Of a stretch of DNA of 64,000 nucleotides, positions 11,505 through 25,430 are shown in pieces (the first letter of the stretch is position 1; every line of letters starts with the position of its first letter). The stretch comes from Trichoplax adhaerens (taxonomy: Eukaryota; Placozoa; Uniplacotomia; Trichoplacea; Trichoplacidae). A model generated the notes under the pieces. It worked only from the letters and a program-made list of their open reading frames with translations. It had not been told where the DNA came from and made no database searches. The DNA lies in contig NW_002060976.1 in NCBI RefSeq assembly GCF_000150275.1, positions 372,946 through 436,945 on the forward strand, given 5' to 3'. The translations under genes and the position numbers were made by a program.

Positions 11505-14500
11505 GATGGCAACATAGGCTAAAAATAGGTCCTACTTCTGCTACTAAACTGAATAAAGTGAAGGTATGTGCGCAGTTTATATAGTAATGGTTGCAAACCT
11601 TTGAACTGTATTTTAGAACCAGTTCGCTATATTGTATCTTGTTCACACAAGCAAACTACCAGTACTAACGTATTTTCAATCTTTTATATATGTAGTATCC
11701 TGGTTCTGCTACATCAGAATTATCTAAAATTGGAATATCAACGATTATTTCTCATCTGAATTTATATTCTGGCTGACTCAGAACAATGAAGTATTTACAT
11801 GCAGCACAATACTTTACGGTATTCAAAGGAACATCTTTTTAAGTCTAAGACATTAAAAATTAATAGTGGTGCGGTAAAATAAGAAATAATATAATTGATA
11901 ATTAGTCATGAACACTAAATAATTAATTTCAAACTAGGTAAACATGAAACCGATTGGCAATTGGTTAGTATTGACGAATACATAAGAACAATATTCGTAT
12001 GTAATATACACTGGCCTGAATGCTTTTAGTTTCATAACAACGAATCGTTTCTGTTGAAATTCTAGCAAATAAAAAGTAAGAAATTTTTAAATTAAAGTAT
12101 TACAAATACATTTTGCAATTGCATAAAATTGATTAAAACAAATCAATTAATTTCCAAACCTATCGTGTAAGGTATTAATAATTAAGCATATTTTCAAACT
12201 GAAATATAGATCACTGCAATAGGAAAAATCCTAAGCCTGATCCATTTATACTGAGAAATATTTATTTAAACAGAAAAAGTAAAAAAATCTCGCATTGAAA
12301 TAGTAGAAAGTATTAGATTTATTTGTCACTTTAATAACCAACACTTGATTAACAAATACCCATAAAAGTTGGTTTATTGTATTGATAAAAATAGAGGCTT
12401 AGACGATACAAATTGAATAATCTTAATTTTTGATATATTTTTAATTCATGGTTTTACCCTCCAGATTACATATCGTATCAAAAGGAAATTATCAATTAGA
12501 ATATTAAATAATTGTACTAGTGTTTCTATGGAATCAATATCGTATTGTTCTCTAGCATGCTGGCACGTAGCATGAGGTATTTAAAAATTTTCTCTATCTT
12601 TAGTTAATTCACTCTATTTTTACGATGTTGTGTAGCTCTTTGCAAACTCATCATAAGGTATTTTAGTCATCATTCGATTAAAAAGATTGCAGAATTAATA
12701 ATATCTCAGATTCAGTAAACTCATAATAGCTAACTGTCATTAGCTGCATAAAGCCATCAATATAACAAAGTGTAAGCTATTAGTTAAATAAATTTTTCTT
12801 TTTTTCGTATCTTATTCTCACTCAATTAATGCTATATATTTAAATACTACGATTTGCTATTCATTATTTAATGTTGTCCTATAGAGTTATATTGCATACT
12901 ATAAATGGTATAATACGATAAGTAGTGTAGGCCAGTAAATGCAGGAAGTTGATCAATTAATATTGTAGTTATATATGCCATCACCTGTTCTGTTAAGATG
13001 CTGCTGCTCACATACATACGTGTGAACACATGATGGTTCCTCTTGAACTGTTTAAATAATATCATCTAATTTCCGTAGCTTGAATACGTGTGTCAAATCA
13101 GAAGCAAAACGGAAGCAGATAAGATATACAAGCGGCCAATTTTCTCGAGTATTTATTGCATATAACATTAGATTTAGCGTTCATAGCACGATTAGGACAT
13201 TACAGCAGCTTATATTATAAACTCTGCTTGTATGCCGCTTTCAATATCATATCCAGGGCTGAACAAAAACTCTCAAAAGTTAATCATTGAGCTGAAAAGA
13301 TACCTATTTATTTATTACAGCAGACATCATTAGTAATGGATGATTAATTCAGTAAAGCGTTTAATTACAAGTAAATCACAGTTAAAAATGTATAGAAATT
13401 TTATCCAAAGTATCAATGCACAAATGCATATTGTATCTAATTCATTCAGAAGTATAATTGATTATAAAATATTATCCTATTCATAACAAAATTAGAAATC
13501 ATTAGTCTTATCTCTAATTTATTACATTTCACATATCATACACTGTAAGTCTACAGCCATAAATGACGATACTACAGTATTCGATTTATATGCAAGGCTA
13601 ATTAGGAAAGTATACAATTTACTTGTGTACGTTTATATCATAGACTACACTTCTAATACCCAACTAAAGACTGGTGAAATTGTAATAATATATAAATATG
13701 AATTCTAAATTTTGGAAATTTGGGTAGGAAATCACAATGATCAGATTTGTATTATGATTACAGTATTAACTGATTGATTCTGCTTTGATAAATTATCATG
13801 ATGTGACTCACTAATACGATATTTTGGAATAATACCTGACTTTACCATCCAGTAATTATGGTCTACTGCTTTAATTTTCATAATTTTCATAAGTACACAA
13901 TATTTTGCCTTTATATCCGGAACAAAGCTGCATTAGCTGGCATTTTTAAAATGTCAAAAACGTCTATATTTATTCGATAGTTGCATTAGCGGTTCATAAA
14001 ATGCAAATGTTCTAAAAATATTTCTTTATTAATAATATTGATTTTAAATTTTAGGTGTTATTTTCGTCTCCAGATGATGTCACAACTCACAACAATGTAA
14101 TATTGTTCAAAGATTCTAAAAACGTGAAAATTTTACGTTCTACCGATCGCATTATTTATAACATATCGTAAGGCTAGTTATAGAAGTAGAAAATTTTCAT
14201 AAAGCTTGGAGGCCATGTTGGGAAGAAGTTGTATCGGGATTGTTATGTTTTTATGCAATTAGTTCTCCTCCGTGAGTAAGATTTGTAACTGACTTTATTA
14301 TTAAAATTTCTGAGTATTTATAGATATTCCAGCTTACACCTTTTGCCTTTTGCGTCGTTGCCTTTTACACATACATCTAATTACTAACTATTATAGCTAC
14401 CGTTTACTTTACAACATATGCATATCTATAATAAATTATCAGTCCGCCTTGTACAATATAATCATGTACGGTAATACAAGCCTACATACAGGTCATCAGA

Positions 14501-15064
14501 TTATTAGTGCTTATATAGATGATATTCTAATCATATACTTAACAATCTATGTAATAGCTTACGTAACATATATGGTAATTTCTAACACTATGTAGTAAAG
14601 GACTAAAATAGAGTCCTTTATAGCTTTTAGTATGTAACTAGTATTATTTTACTATAGAAAATACCTATGAAGTGATAGTGTCTTTAAGTTTTACCCTGCC
14701 AAATCATCATGTCGCCATCTTTTCTTCTTCATTATTTTACAAGGTATTATAGAGATTACTATAGAAATAGCCCTAGAGCAATTGCCTAATCTAAAGAAAG
14801 GGCGTTTGATAGTCTATTCAAATTATAAACGAATTTGACTTGGTAACAAAACCCTATCCATAGAGAAAGGGGATTTATAACGTGACAGTAAAGTACTGTA
14901 ATGTAGTCTATAATCGTAGAATTACCGTACTGCTTGAAGCTAAAATATCAACTGTCAATACTAAGCGATACTAATGTCAGAAAAGTAGTCGTAATAGTCT
15001 TATAAAATTTCATGATAAGCGATTACTGTGATCTTTATAAAATCCGGAATTTTGGGATTCGGAT

Positions 15065-15890
15065 TCCAGAACCGGTCGAATTTATCTGTTATAATTTATC
15101 TGTTTTAATTTATCTGTTTTAATTTATCTGTTATAATTTTTCTGTTTTAATTTTTGGATTTTAGTTTATGGAAAATATCGTAAGAGTTGATTTTTGAAAT
15201 TTGAACTTTTTGTTATGAATTTCAAACTTTGGAATTTTATTACGTGACATTAGGAAAGTTTAGTTAGGAAAATAGAAAATAAGATGGAAATTGGCAGAGG
15301 TTGTGTTCATTGTTAAGTAGTTGGACTTATTTGTATGACTAAATCTTGATATTTAAAGGTTAATTTTTAGACTTTTATAATGTATTAACGATAGAAATTA
15401 TGTTAGAAGTGAAGTTTGATGTATTTTATAGTTAACTTGTTGGTTTTATAGTGTTTTGTAAAGGAATCATAGGGCAAATTGTGTCTGAACTTTGAATGAT
15501 TTTTGTTTTCTTAAATGGTGCAATGTAGTTTTGTAAAATGGATCTTAAGAGCGATTGGTTAATAAATGTTTAGTTTTAAATACTTCTGACGGCTCCATGA
15601 AGCCTATAAATGATAGTGTAATTACAAAATTTTAGAGGGAGAGTAGAAGAAGAATTTATTTGAAGAACTTGTAGAATTTAAAAGGCCTTCGGGGTCGAAT
15701 TGTCGTAAGTTAAAACGTTCTTCTTTTTGAAAAGTTGTTTGGTTGTTGACAGTTTTTAAGTCTGTCACTTATTTTATTAATACTTAAAGCTAAGTATTTT
15801 TAAGGTTGTTCGGTTTATACTTATCTCTATTCTTTTTTTGTAATAAATTGTTGTTCGATAGTTTCCCCAAATTTTATTTGGTGTCAAATT
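15065..15890 (+). mobile_element. Possible solo LTR / retroelement relic
   Basis: A block with strong G/T-over-C/A strand bias, unlike its surroundings. It has a TATA-like CTATAAAT at about 15604, an AATAAA at about 15842 near the end, and just beyond it TTTGGTGTCAAATTTTCG, resembling the primer-binding-site start (TGG...) of Ty3/gypsy-type elements. This order (promoter, polyA signal, PBS-like) fits an LTR. No gag/pol coding and no matching 3' LTR are seen, and the ends are not defined. A non-LTR explanation is possible. Confidence 0.3.
15079..15153. repeat. 14-bp tandem repeat, about five copies
   Basis: Unit AATTTATCTGTT(T/A)T repeated with small changes; sits at the left end of the LTR-like block. 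Confidence 0.85.
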
Positions 15891-18561
15891 TTCGTTAAGT
15901 CGACCGGAGTGCAACGAAAGTAGAATCAAAGTTTGTTAAAGTTTTGTAGCTTGATCTCTACACTTTTCATTTCATTACAACTATTTACAACAGGGATCAG
16001 ATTCTGTATCTTTAACTAAATACAGATATTTGACTCCATTGCAGATATTTTCGCCTGATCTCTATTTTAAGCTCAGCAACAATCTCTAGCAACTTTCTTT
16101 TACAGTCATATACGCCGCTTCCTGATATCAGCGGTTGGCTCGTATAATTAATTGATTAGATATGCAGCTTTTTTAAAATTAACTTAATGATAGAGGATTT
16201 TAAATGCTGAAGTTTATTCCAACTTTACGTATTAAAAGGAAACACTTACAATCGTGAAAGAACTTTAAAACTTAATTTATATTGCAATAGTAGCTACTTT
16301 TCCGAAAAAACTACCGAGAATTTTTTACAGGATCATTTATTTACACAATTGCAAAAAGACCCATTTATCGATAGGAACTTTGAATATTGAGTTAGAATTT
16401 TAATCGCAATACAAATAAAATCTGTCACTGTTTTAGATCTGTTTGACGAATTTTCAGAAAGTTGCCATTATGCTCTGATAGACTACATTTTTTTACTATA
16501 GTTCTAAAATAGGAATTCGTACGATAACGACTGAATTTTATTTGAAAAAGAAATAAAGTTAATATTACGATCAGCTATTTAGGAGAAAGTGTTGTGAAGG
16601 CACGAAAATTAAGAAAAGATTGTGTCATACAGTAGGGATATTATACTATATGCAATTACGTATTAGATTCATAAGCTGAATAATACGAAAGGCTACATAA
16701 TATGTGATATCAAAATTAAATTCATACTCGAAATAAAGAGATCTAGTCACTATAAAGGGGTATAATTTAGTTAAGTTGATGGAGATGCTAGTAAGGCCTG
16801 GCCCAATAAAATTGCAATAGAAAGGATATAAAAATTGGAAAAAAGAGAAAAACTTTCTCTGTATGATCGAATTACGGGACAGAAATACACATGGAGAATA
16901 TTGTTCACTGTTTATAATTATAATCAATTCATCATGACTACAAAATAAAAGTAAGCGGAATATATGCAAAATTTCAATACAAATCGTAAGAACCTATTAT
17001 CTAATTATACTACGAATACAGCTCTACATTCCATATCGAGGCTATTTGTTTGTTGAAATATAGTCGTACAGTACAAACTGTGGCCAGTAAATGACATGAC
17101 AAGATCGAATCTCTATAGAAGAGGAAAATTTACCAATACCGTTAGAATTTTATGCTACCATTTATCGGTACCAGACTGCGCTATCAAGATGCTAAGCGAC
17201 TTAATCTCTTGCATTACTTGGTTACTGAAAATGTTACACAAGTTACATAATATGTTAAAGTAGCTATAAAATTGCTCTTCAAAAAACTGGAAATTGTCCA
17301 TAGCAACATTAATACAAAAAGATTTATTATAATTTCAAATATGATAATACTTTTATTGTAAATTAGCTGACTATACGCGTTCATAATGAACGGGAGAAAC
17401 TACTCCTTTCTGACATATAATTAGTAAATCGACCTCGTGTGAACATCGCTACCCTGTAAATTAACGAAGACATTAATTCGAAATAAAAGGTTAGTATATC
17501 TAGCAAATTACTCATTTAGAAAATTACGGAGATGCCCTTGTGTCATGTAACCTAGTATTTACCTTAAGAGGTATTTCGGAGCTTATAGCCATATACTGTA
17601 GCAGAAGATTCTATTCTAGGGTGGAGACAACGATATACAGGACAGTAGGATGTCAAGTTACGGTTACAGTCACGGTCAGAAGTAAAACTAGAGCTATAAT
17701 TCATATATTAGGATATAGTTAGTTCATTGTACCAGGGACTACTAGAGTTGTCCATGATCGTACAGTACTCCAACTAGTAGAAATATCGTCTGCGTAAAAT
17801 ACTGTAGTCATTTCCATATTGGATTAATGATGGTCCATTATAAAATGTTGTTACTACTAATAATAATAATCTGAATATGTGTAAAGTATGGTTGAATGTT
17901 ACCATGCTGATTCTAGCTGCTAATACTACAAAAATTACATAAACTGGCAACTTAGATTATTCTAGCATTTCTTTCTGCAAATCTATGGTAGTCGTATTCG
18001 GCTAGAGTAGGGCTGTGCGATGTGCATATATTATTTTTGTAAAAGATCTTTAATAAAGTTCGAATCTCCTATAAATTTTAGAATTTGGATAAGATCGGTT
18101 ATATCACACCTTGTATAACTTCAAATTTAATGTCCTACTAATGCAGATTGTACATCGTCCTACGGCTATATCTTACATGAACGAATCCTTCATTTCGATG
18201 TCATTACTATTAATAGAGCATGAAAATTGCAGCTCTACTTGGTCACTATTTATTAATTATTAGTACATCTATAGTTACATAATTCAATCAACGAAATATT
18301 CTTAGCAAAAGATTTCAAGAAGAATATCCGCTAAAGAATATCACATAAATGCAGATCTAATGTAGCATAACACCATACAAAATAATTTTTTTTATTATTT
18401 CATAAACGTTTTCTATTTGTCAGTTGCAATAGTTTAATTCTAAATGCATGATTATATTTGCAACCGCAGTGTAAAGCTAATCTTTTATATCAGATAATGT
18501 ACTACCGATTATTCTGATGCCAAAAGTACTTTTCGTTGGACGATGTAATTCATAATATGAA

Positions 18562-19150
18562 CACAACTATCTTCAATATATAATTGCACTGAAACTATCA
18601 TCAGTAAACGTAATATTTCTGTATATCCTTACAGCTGTGTGTGGAAACTTCAAAGTGGATTAATCTATTCTTGATTACATTTTGTTGACATTGTATATTT
18701 TGCATGCAACCCATTTATAGCTAAAAGACTAGAAAGAGAGATATTATTCGATCAGCATTCAACGACTAACAAATATCACAATAACGTTTCAAACTAAAAT
18801 AGAAATTATCTTATTCATTACCACTCATAAAGCAATTATTTTGAACTGCATATTATGTTCTATATGCGCATATAATCTCTATGCAACTATTACTAGTAAA
18901 CGTAATTTTTCTGTATGAACGTAGCATTAAGTACAGGAATCTAGAAGTACATTAATCTATTCTTAATCACAATATCTTGACAAGGTATTTTTGCATAGCA
19001 CATATCAGCTGCCATCATTCGATTGCAGTTAAAAGACCAGAAAGCGAGACATAAGTTTAGCACCCTACAGTTAGCATAAATATCCAAATATAGTTCCATA
19101 CGAAAATAGAAATCTTATTTGCTGTCACTCATAGAGTGCTAATTTATCTT
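18562..19150. repeat. Diverged two-copy tandem duplication, unit about 292 bp
   Basis: Anchors AGTAAACGTAAT (18603 and 18895) and TTAATCTATTCTT (about 18660 and 18952) are both offset by 292 bp; copies also share the AAAAGAC-AGAAAG-GAGA and ACTCATA-AG blocks. Non-coding. Confidence 0.75.
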
Positions 19151-20867
19151 AAAGGGTAGAATTTATTACACCTGCATTGTAATAAGGAATAAGATAAATT
19201 CTGTGAGTTAATAAAGTTTCAGGTTTGGCAACACTTGATATGTTAGTGCGAGATCATTAGAGAGAAAATAAATGCGGTATAATAAGTCATCTGATTGATT
19301 TCCATACAAGATATTTGTAGTGTATTTAGAATATCCTGTAACTATAGTCTACTCTTAAATATAGACATGTTGTATTGCTCTTATATTTAGACATATCTAC
19401 AGTCCGCTTACTTCACATTCATATATAGGCTACTGTATTTAGTTATTATAGCACTCGCTGTTTGCTACGATCATCAGTTATGTTGTAACCTGTTATAGTA
19501 TATGTTGTATCTAATTCTACAATCCTATTCTCTGCATGTGCTCTATCTTTAAACTATAAATACCGCCGTTTTCCACTTCAGAAATTGTTCTTTTCTTGGT
19601 TATTCTTCACACGTTACTCACGACAGCTTGCACGCTGGTCTACCGTAACTACCTCACTGTACTTACTTTACTACTTAAAATAAAGTATAACTTTTATACA
19701 ACTTTTGGTGTACTAATTGTAAATGGCAACTAAATCTCAATCCTCCGATATATCGAACCCTCCATCACTATATTAAAAGTCTTTTCATACGTGGCAATTG
19801 TTGACATACAGTATGAGTTAAAGGAGAGTTCTCGTATTAATTTCAGTATATATTATCGTACTTCTGTTTAGAAATTGCTCAAGATTGCAACATCAGAAGG
19901 CATAGCTTATCTATAGTTTTTATTATCTCCTGGTATGCTGATAAAACAGATCCAAATGAGTTCATAATAAATAACTTTTGTAAAAATGTCCGTCCATCAG
20001 ATAATTGTTAATTTGGTCCAAATACAGGTAGTACAAATATTCATACACACAGGAGAATAGCGAGATGCGAACAATAACTTTATGAAATTAGTTTCACAAA
20101 GGGCTAACAGTGGCGGGCTCTTAGTTTAGTTTCCAAATGCTGGCTGTGTTATTTCATATTCTAAAAAACAAATTCTGGAACGCAATAAGGTTTCTTCGTA
20201 TTTTCAAATTGGCATCACTATGTGTCACACACCACTAGTGACAAAGTAGTCTACACACGCCAATCCTTGCGTAGAATGCCACTTACTAACTTAAAGAGGC
20301 GAGATTAGCTATATCACCAAATAATTCAGTTCCAACAACCGAATACTATGGTATAATTATAGCGTCACAGATGATGTAGACGAGATAGTCAGAGATTTAC
20401 TATCATTTATTACTGAAGGAATCTTGGCACCCAAGATTATAGTCTTTACAATTAAATATCAATTGAAAAACTAGTTGACTATCTAACCGACTAACGAACT
20501 AAAAAGGCATCTTCATTAAACAAATTATATGAAGAAATGACAATTAATAAAACGTCAATCCACACAAGCAATATTTAATATTACTCAATAATTAGGACGA
20601 GCTTACGCATCGTAACACTATGATACAATGCTTCGTAATGTAGAATGATAAATAGGAAATGCTGATATTGAATAACAGAGAAAAGGCGATAGAGTATCAG
20701 ACAGCAAAAGAAACAAGAAATTAATACGTAAACAAAATACATGGGCGAGTATGTCCATTCTCGTCATAGTTTTCCGTTCTTATAAACTATTAACGTAAGT
20801 AAATTCATACTAACAATCTTCTTTAATCTACTATACAGGAAAGTTTTTAAGAGTTTGTTACAACAAA

Positions 20868-21812
20868 TTACTTATGTACCTTTCGTTTCCTAAGGCTAAC
20901 ACAGTAGATATGGGACAAAATTTGTTTTCCTTCTGGTACAAAGCAAGCATAGATCCAAGAATTTATCACACTCTTGCTAATTGAAATTAATTGCAAAATA
21001 AGTTGAATCAATTTTTCGCTATTACTAATAAAGTTGTTAGAATGATGAGAATAATATATCCAATAGTAAATAAATTCCGGTGTTGACAGTAACAAAAATA
21101 TCACTACTAAAATTAAAAATAATCGAATCATTTCTTTTTGCTGGCGGACATGAAGTTGATTGGCTGTATCATTAATGTCTCTTGATTGTTGAGATAACTT
21201 GTACAAGACTCGAGAGTACAACCCTATTATTATTGCCGTAGGAAATGCATATACCGCAGCGTAAATGGTCGAGTAGTAAATTAGCCAAGACTTTGGTATT
21301 GTTAAATCATTACTAGAACTAGGGGGAGAAATATAGCATAAAGATTTGCCATAAGAAGACGACAAGTATTTTGTAAATATAATTGAAGGAGAAGAAAGAC
21401 CAATAGCGATCAAAAAGATAGTTGTTGACAAGAATAGTTTTCGACTGGTAGATGGATTAGGGTTTGGTTCTCTTAAAATAACGCAATAGTTACTAATCGC
21501 TATAAAAACCATGGTGACACCAAAACCTGCATTAAATAGTATTGGAAAGCTATTGCAAATATAGCACCAAAAAGATCCGAAAGGCCAAAAAATGAACATT
21601 TTAATTAATTGAATAGGCCAATAAAGTGTTAATACGAAGATATCATATAATATTAAATTCGCAATGAAAGAGTACACCAGAGCCTTCGTGTTTTTACTCC
21701 TGTTTTTGATAATTGTCACTAAAATAACGATATTATTGATCAATCCCAAAACGAGAATGATTGCTGACGGTATAAACGCTACTAGTTGCATGGTTGCCGC
21801 TGAGACTCCCAT
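20868..21812 (-). CDS. Class A GPCR, 314 aa, lacks both DRY and NPxxY
   Basis: Intact single-exon frame from an ATG at 21812. TM1 about 12-36, TM2 46-68, TM3 80-106, TM4 127-148, TM5 177-199, TM6 230-254, TM7 268-290. The TM2 Asp (LILYD, 57) and Cys pair 83/159 are kept, as is TPE in TM6 (244-246). The DRY box is S107-N108-Y109 and the TM7 motif is N284-S-W-I-Y288, missing the proline. Both microswitches that couple class A receptors to G proteins are therefore changed, although the frame is open. The tail is very short (about 20 aa) and basic. It could be a decoy, a constitutively locked receptor or an early pseudogene; the intact frame argues against simple decay. Confidence 0.92.
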   Translation of the reverse strand: MGVSAATMQLVAFIPSAIILVLGLINNIVILVTIIKNRSKNTKALVYSFIANLILYDIFVLTLYWPIQLIKMFIFWPFGSFWCYICNSFPILFNAGFGVTMVFIAISNYCVILREPNPNPSTSRKLFLSTTIFLIAIGLSSPSIIFTKYLSSSYGKSLCYISPPSSSNDLTIPKSWLIYYSTIYAAVYAFPTAIIIGLYSRVLYKLSQQSRDINDTANQLHVRQQKEMIRLFLILVVIFLLLSTPEFIYYWIYYSHHSNNFISNSEKLIQLILQLISISKSVINSWIYACFVPEGKQILSHIYCVSLRKRKVHK

Positions 21813-22568
21813 GATGTACAGTAGACGTCTTCAATAGCTTCTAGAGATATGCAATTGCCAAAATCAAGTAATTTCAGGGATTGATAAATTGATAAAACGT
21901 TGATTCACATTAAACACCGTAACAACCGATTGGTATGGTCATTGATGACCACCAGAACGAAGTCAATGATGGCTTAGCGTTAACAGCAAAGATTTCAAAA
22001 AGTGTTGTACGGATAACACTACTGGATGTTGATGTTATCGTTAGAATAATTTCGTTTATGGCGGTCTAGGATATCGTATAAACTGTCTAAATTCGGTCAA
22101 TACATATTTAAAATGATGCTTATTATAAAGTGATGCGCCAATAGCACTTCGAGAGTTCCATTTACAGAATACAATCATCGATTATCTTATACTGCCAACT
22201 ACGATAGTAGACTAGATAATAATTTAAAGACGACAAACGGGCATTGAATGTCATGGAAACCGCCAAGGAATGAATAGATTAGCATACTTTCGATGAAAAT
22301 AACCGACGTGCTGATTAATAGACAATTGTCGATGTTGGCATTAAATTTGCAAGTTATTTATGTCGTGGCGGTTGCAAAACAATAGATGCCAATTAACTAT
22401 AGATTATTATTGACTGTTGTAATTCATAAATTTTCATGAGCTGCAAAGAAAGTGATGAATAGTTACGTTGTGTTGGAGTATATCAACAGCGATTGCAATG
22501 AATCGAAAATCATTGGTAATTTATTTTGATCGTTCATATTATTCGATGACAATCACTATCTAGTAAGT

Positions 22569-23110
22569 TAAGCTAAGGTATGCTGTAGCATTCTCTCTAC
22601 ACCAACACCAAATAACTTTATACAATTACCTATTTAGAAAGATAATTAATTAGTCAGTTTGAACAGGAAAAATGTTGCGCAGTAGAGTGTTAACGACTTA
22701 CACTAATTCTTTGTGTAGTATAGACGTATTCACGCTTAAGAATTTTCACCCTGTTTGAATATTTTTCACAGCATCTATTTATTCTGCACCCTTAAGCTAA
22801 GGTATGCCGTATCATTCTATCTACATCAACATCAAATAACTTTATACAATTACCTATTTAGAAAGATAACTAGTTAGTCTGCACTGGCAAAAAATGTTGC
22901 ACAGTAGAGTGTTAACCACTTACACTAATTCTTTATGTATTATACTTATAGACGTATTCACGCTCGAGAATTTTCACCCTGTTTGATTATTTTTCACAGC
23001 ATCTATTTATTCTACACCCTTAAACTAAAGATATGCCGTATCATTCTCTCTACACCAGCATCAAATAACTCTACATAATTACCTATTTATAATTAGTCAG
23101 TCTGCACAGT
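22569..23110. repeat. Tandem repeat, about 2.4 copies of a 224-228 bp unit
   Basis: Copies begin at TAA(G/A)CTAA-G-TATGC (22569, 22793, 23021) and share ATAACT-TA-A-AATTACCTATTT and TTTTTCACAGCATCTATTTATTCT. The third copy is partial. Confidence 0.9.
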
Positions 23111-23927
23111 CGAATCTGTTTCGATCTACTTTACCTTTTAAAATTATAATTGAATAGGATAAAATCTGCAAACGATAAATATCTGTCAATAAGTGTCACG
23201 GGGTCACTTTACTAATGAATACTTATCTAACTTTTGTTCGATGATATACGTCGGTATTTTTTGAATATACTGTTATTTAGGATCATTATCTATAAGCTTA
23301 CGCATTCTTTTATAAATGAATGCTCAATTTTAGAATACAATCTATCAGCTGATCATTAATTTTTTATATACATTTACTTTGAATTGATTGATTTTTGAAT
23401 ATAGTTTGGGATCAGCTTTGTGTAAAAGAGTCTCGTGATGTTACCGTTTGTCCTGATGACATGATAGGAGATATAGTTGTACTGAGATAAGTATCGGAAA
23501 GGATAAACCTGACATTAGGTTCGTAGCGTTGCATTTTCTGTAGTAGTTTTAATTTTTTGTCGTTACAAATTTAAGTAAGTAATAATGAGTATGAAATATA
23601 TGTAATAATCTTCATTTTAGAAATAAAATGGAAAGCACCTACCTACAATCTAGGCTAATTACTTTATAGAATTAATTATGATAGCAGCAAATGAACAAAT
23701 TATGTTTATACCTTAAATGACAACATGTTAGTGATATATCGATGACATCATTTTGTGGTTGATGGCAGTAAATATCCATCTAATGCAATAATGACTTGTA
23801 CAAAATAGGTTAATATATACTGCCCAAAGCATAGAGATGCACAAGCCGCACGAACATATTTTTACATCCGTTACTATATGATGTTTCGTAGGGTGCTGTT
23901 CATTTTTCCATATAATTTCAACACAGT

Positions 23928-24139
23928 TCAGTTTTTCAGAGTATACATGTTATTAATGATAGAACCACCACATTTATGATGGTGTCCATTATTATGATAA
24001 TTCCTCTGCAAAGAAACGTGATAGGGATGAGCTCCACGGTGATTGTTATGTCCACCAACAATTTTGTTATATGGATGTCTTATTCTTTTCTGAGCAGATA
24101 TTCTAGCAGGAACTGTTAACAATCGAGGATAGATGTCAA
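23928..24139 (-). pseudogene. Trypsin-like (S1) serine protease exon, probably broken
   Basis: A minus-strand frame preceded by a good acceptor (AAAATTACAG at about 24140) encodes a basic propeptide end, then K-IVGG (activation cleavage site), PYHVSLQ and HKCGGSII. This is the N-terminal start of an S1 peptidase. The frame has no ATG, so it is an internal exon. Where the family continues with W-V-L-T-A-A-H-C (the catalytic His), this frame reads MYTLKN and stops, and removing one A from the A5 run would still not give a His. I found no GDSGGP-coding exon nearby. Either the exon ends early at a weak GTATAC donor, or this is a pseudogene fragment; the second is favoured. Confidence 0.55.
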
Positions 24140-25430
24140 CTGTAATTTTAGCGTCAAAGAGTTAGTGGTAAAATTAGTCATTTTTCACTATTTCTTAATT
24201 TCATAGAAATCTACATTTTAATAAATGTTATTTGTTGGTATTTAGTAGGCATGAAATAGGAAATCTGCAATTCTTTGCAGCCTTCACAGCAATAGCAGAA
24301 GGTGGTAGTAATTTTATATTATGCTGATCCGAATTAGTAATATTTGTAAAACGATATGTCCAGAGTTATTTTTGGGAATTACTAAATAAAATTCATACCG
24401 TAAAGCATTACGTTACAATAGATTGTAAAATACACGTATAATGTCCATACTTTTGCTCTTTCTGCAGAAAATTTGTAGGCACAAACTGCCGTTGTTTCCT
24501 GTAATTATTATTCTCTGATTCTGGAAATTGTTGGTAATCAAACTGCTAGCGCACAGAGACGTGGGCAACATGATTCAAGTAAATATTTTGTGTGATCTTA
24601 TATCAACATTACAATAACCTATAGAAATTTAATCGCTTTTACTAATAAATTTTAAAGTCAAGACTAGCACTAGCTAAAGCGTATCTTAATTCACTAGCTA
24701 ATAGATGCTATAATTATTGAAGTCTTATTAGTAACACACTGACCTTTTCCGAACCTATTAACGGATTCAACTGGAAGTGGACCATCCGTCGTTTTGGAAA
24801 TATTTATAATAACATTAATTCTTATATGAAAAAATTTATACGACTCTTCTGCTGTAGATATATCAATAAAAATTCAAATCAAATCCATGATACAAAATCA
24901 CAGAAATAGCCATACTAAAATATGCTGCTACATTACAGTCTATTTCAATATTATTCCATCTATGAATATAACCGAAGTGATTAAAGTTATTTTGTATATG
25001 ATATTTAGTAATAGAACGGTATTATGTTGTAGTTAATACGAAATATCTACTCGATTACTAAGCTGAGTCTTTAAAATTAGTTTTGGAATGCGGCAACGGG
25101 ACGGCTAATATAATGTTCAAAGTATCATCACATTAATTTAGGTCACACCTTGATCAATCTGCACTTCTATTTTTATTAATTAAACATAATTTTGTAAAAT
25201 CTTAGTACAGGTAGTAGATATGTATTCTTATTTTTGAGACACTAACGGTATTGTAAATTGTCGACTACATGTAAAACAGGAGTTATAGAAGATTTATTTC
25301 TAAGACATATTCTCCTGTACAATAATACCAATCTGGTAAATAGTCTGTAACATTTATAAGGCCATTTAAGCTTTCGTCAGTGTTTGCACTTTAATTTAAT
25401 TTTGAGTTATTTTTCATCACTCCTATACTA

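Larger units (their letters stand above)
11505..20867. other. Large AT-rich gene-poor gap in the receptor array
   Basis: About 9.4 kb with no gene that can be supported; short open frames here (for example 14350-14595 and 16646-16969) look like chance. It contains a short 14-bp array, one LTR-like block, a weaker second one near 19.44-19.72 kb and a ~292-bp tandem duplication. No receptor fragments were recognised by eye. Confidence 0.45.

Noticed and set aside
24500-24590. Plus-strand frame reading IVGNQTAS, reminiscent of a trypsin N-terminus
   Set aside because: The second Gly of IVGG is missing, there is no CGGS downstream and the frame closes quickly.
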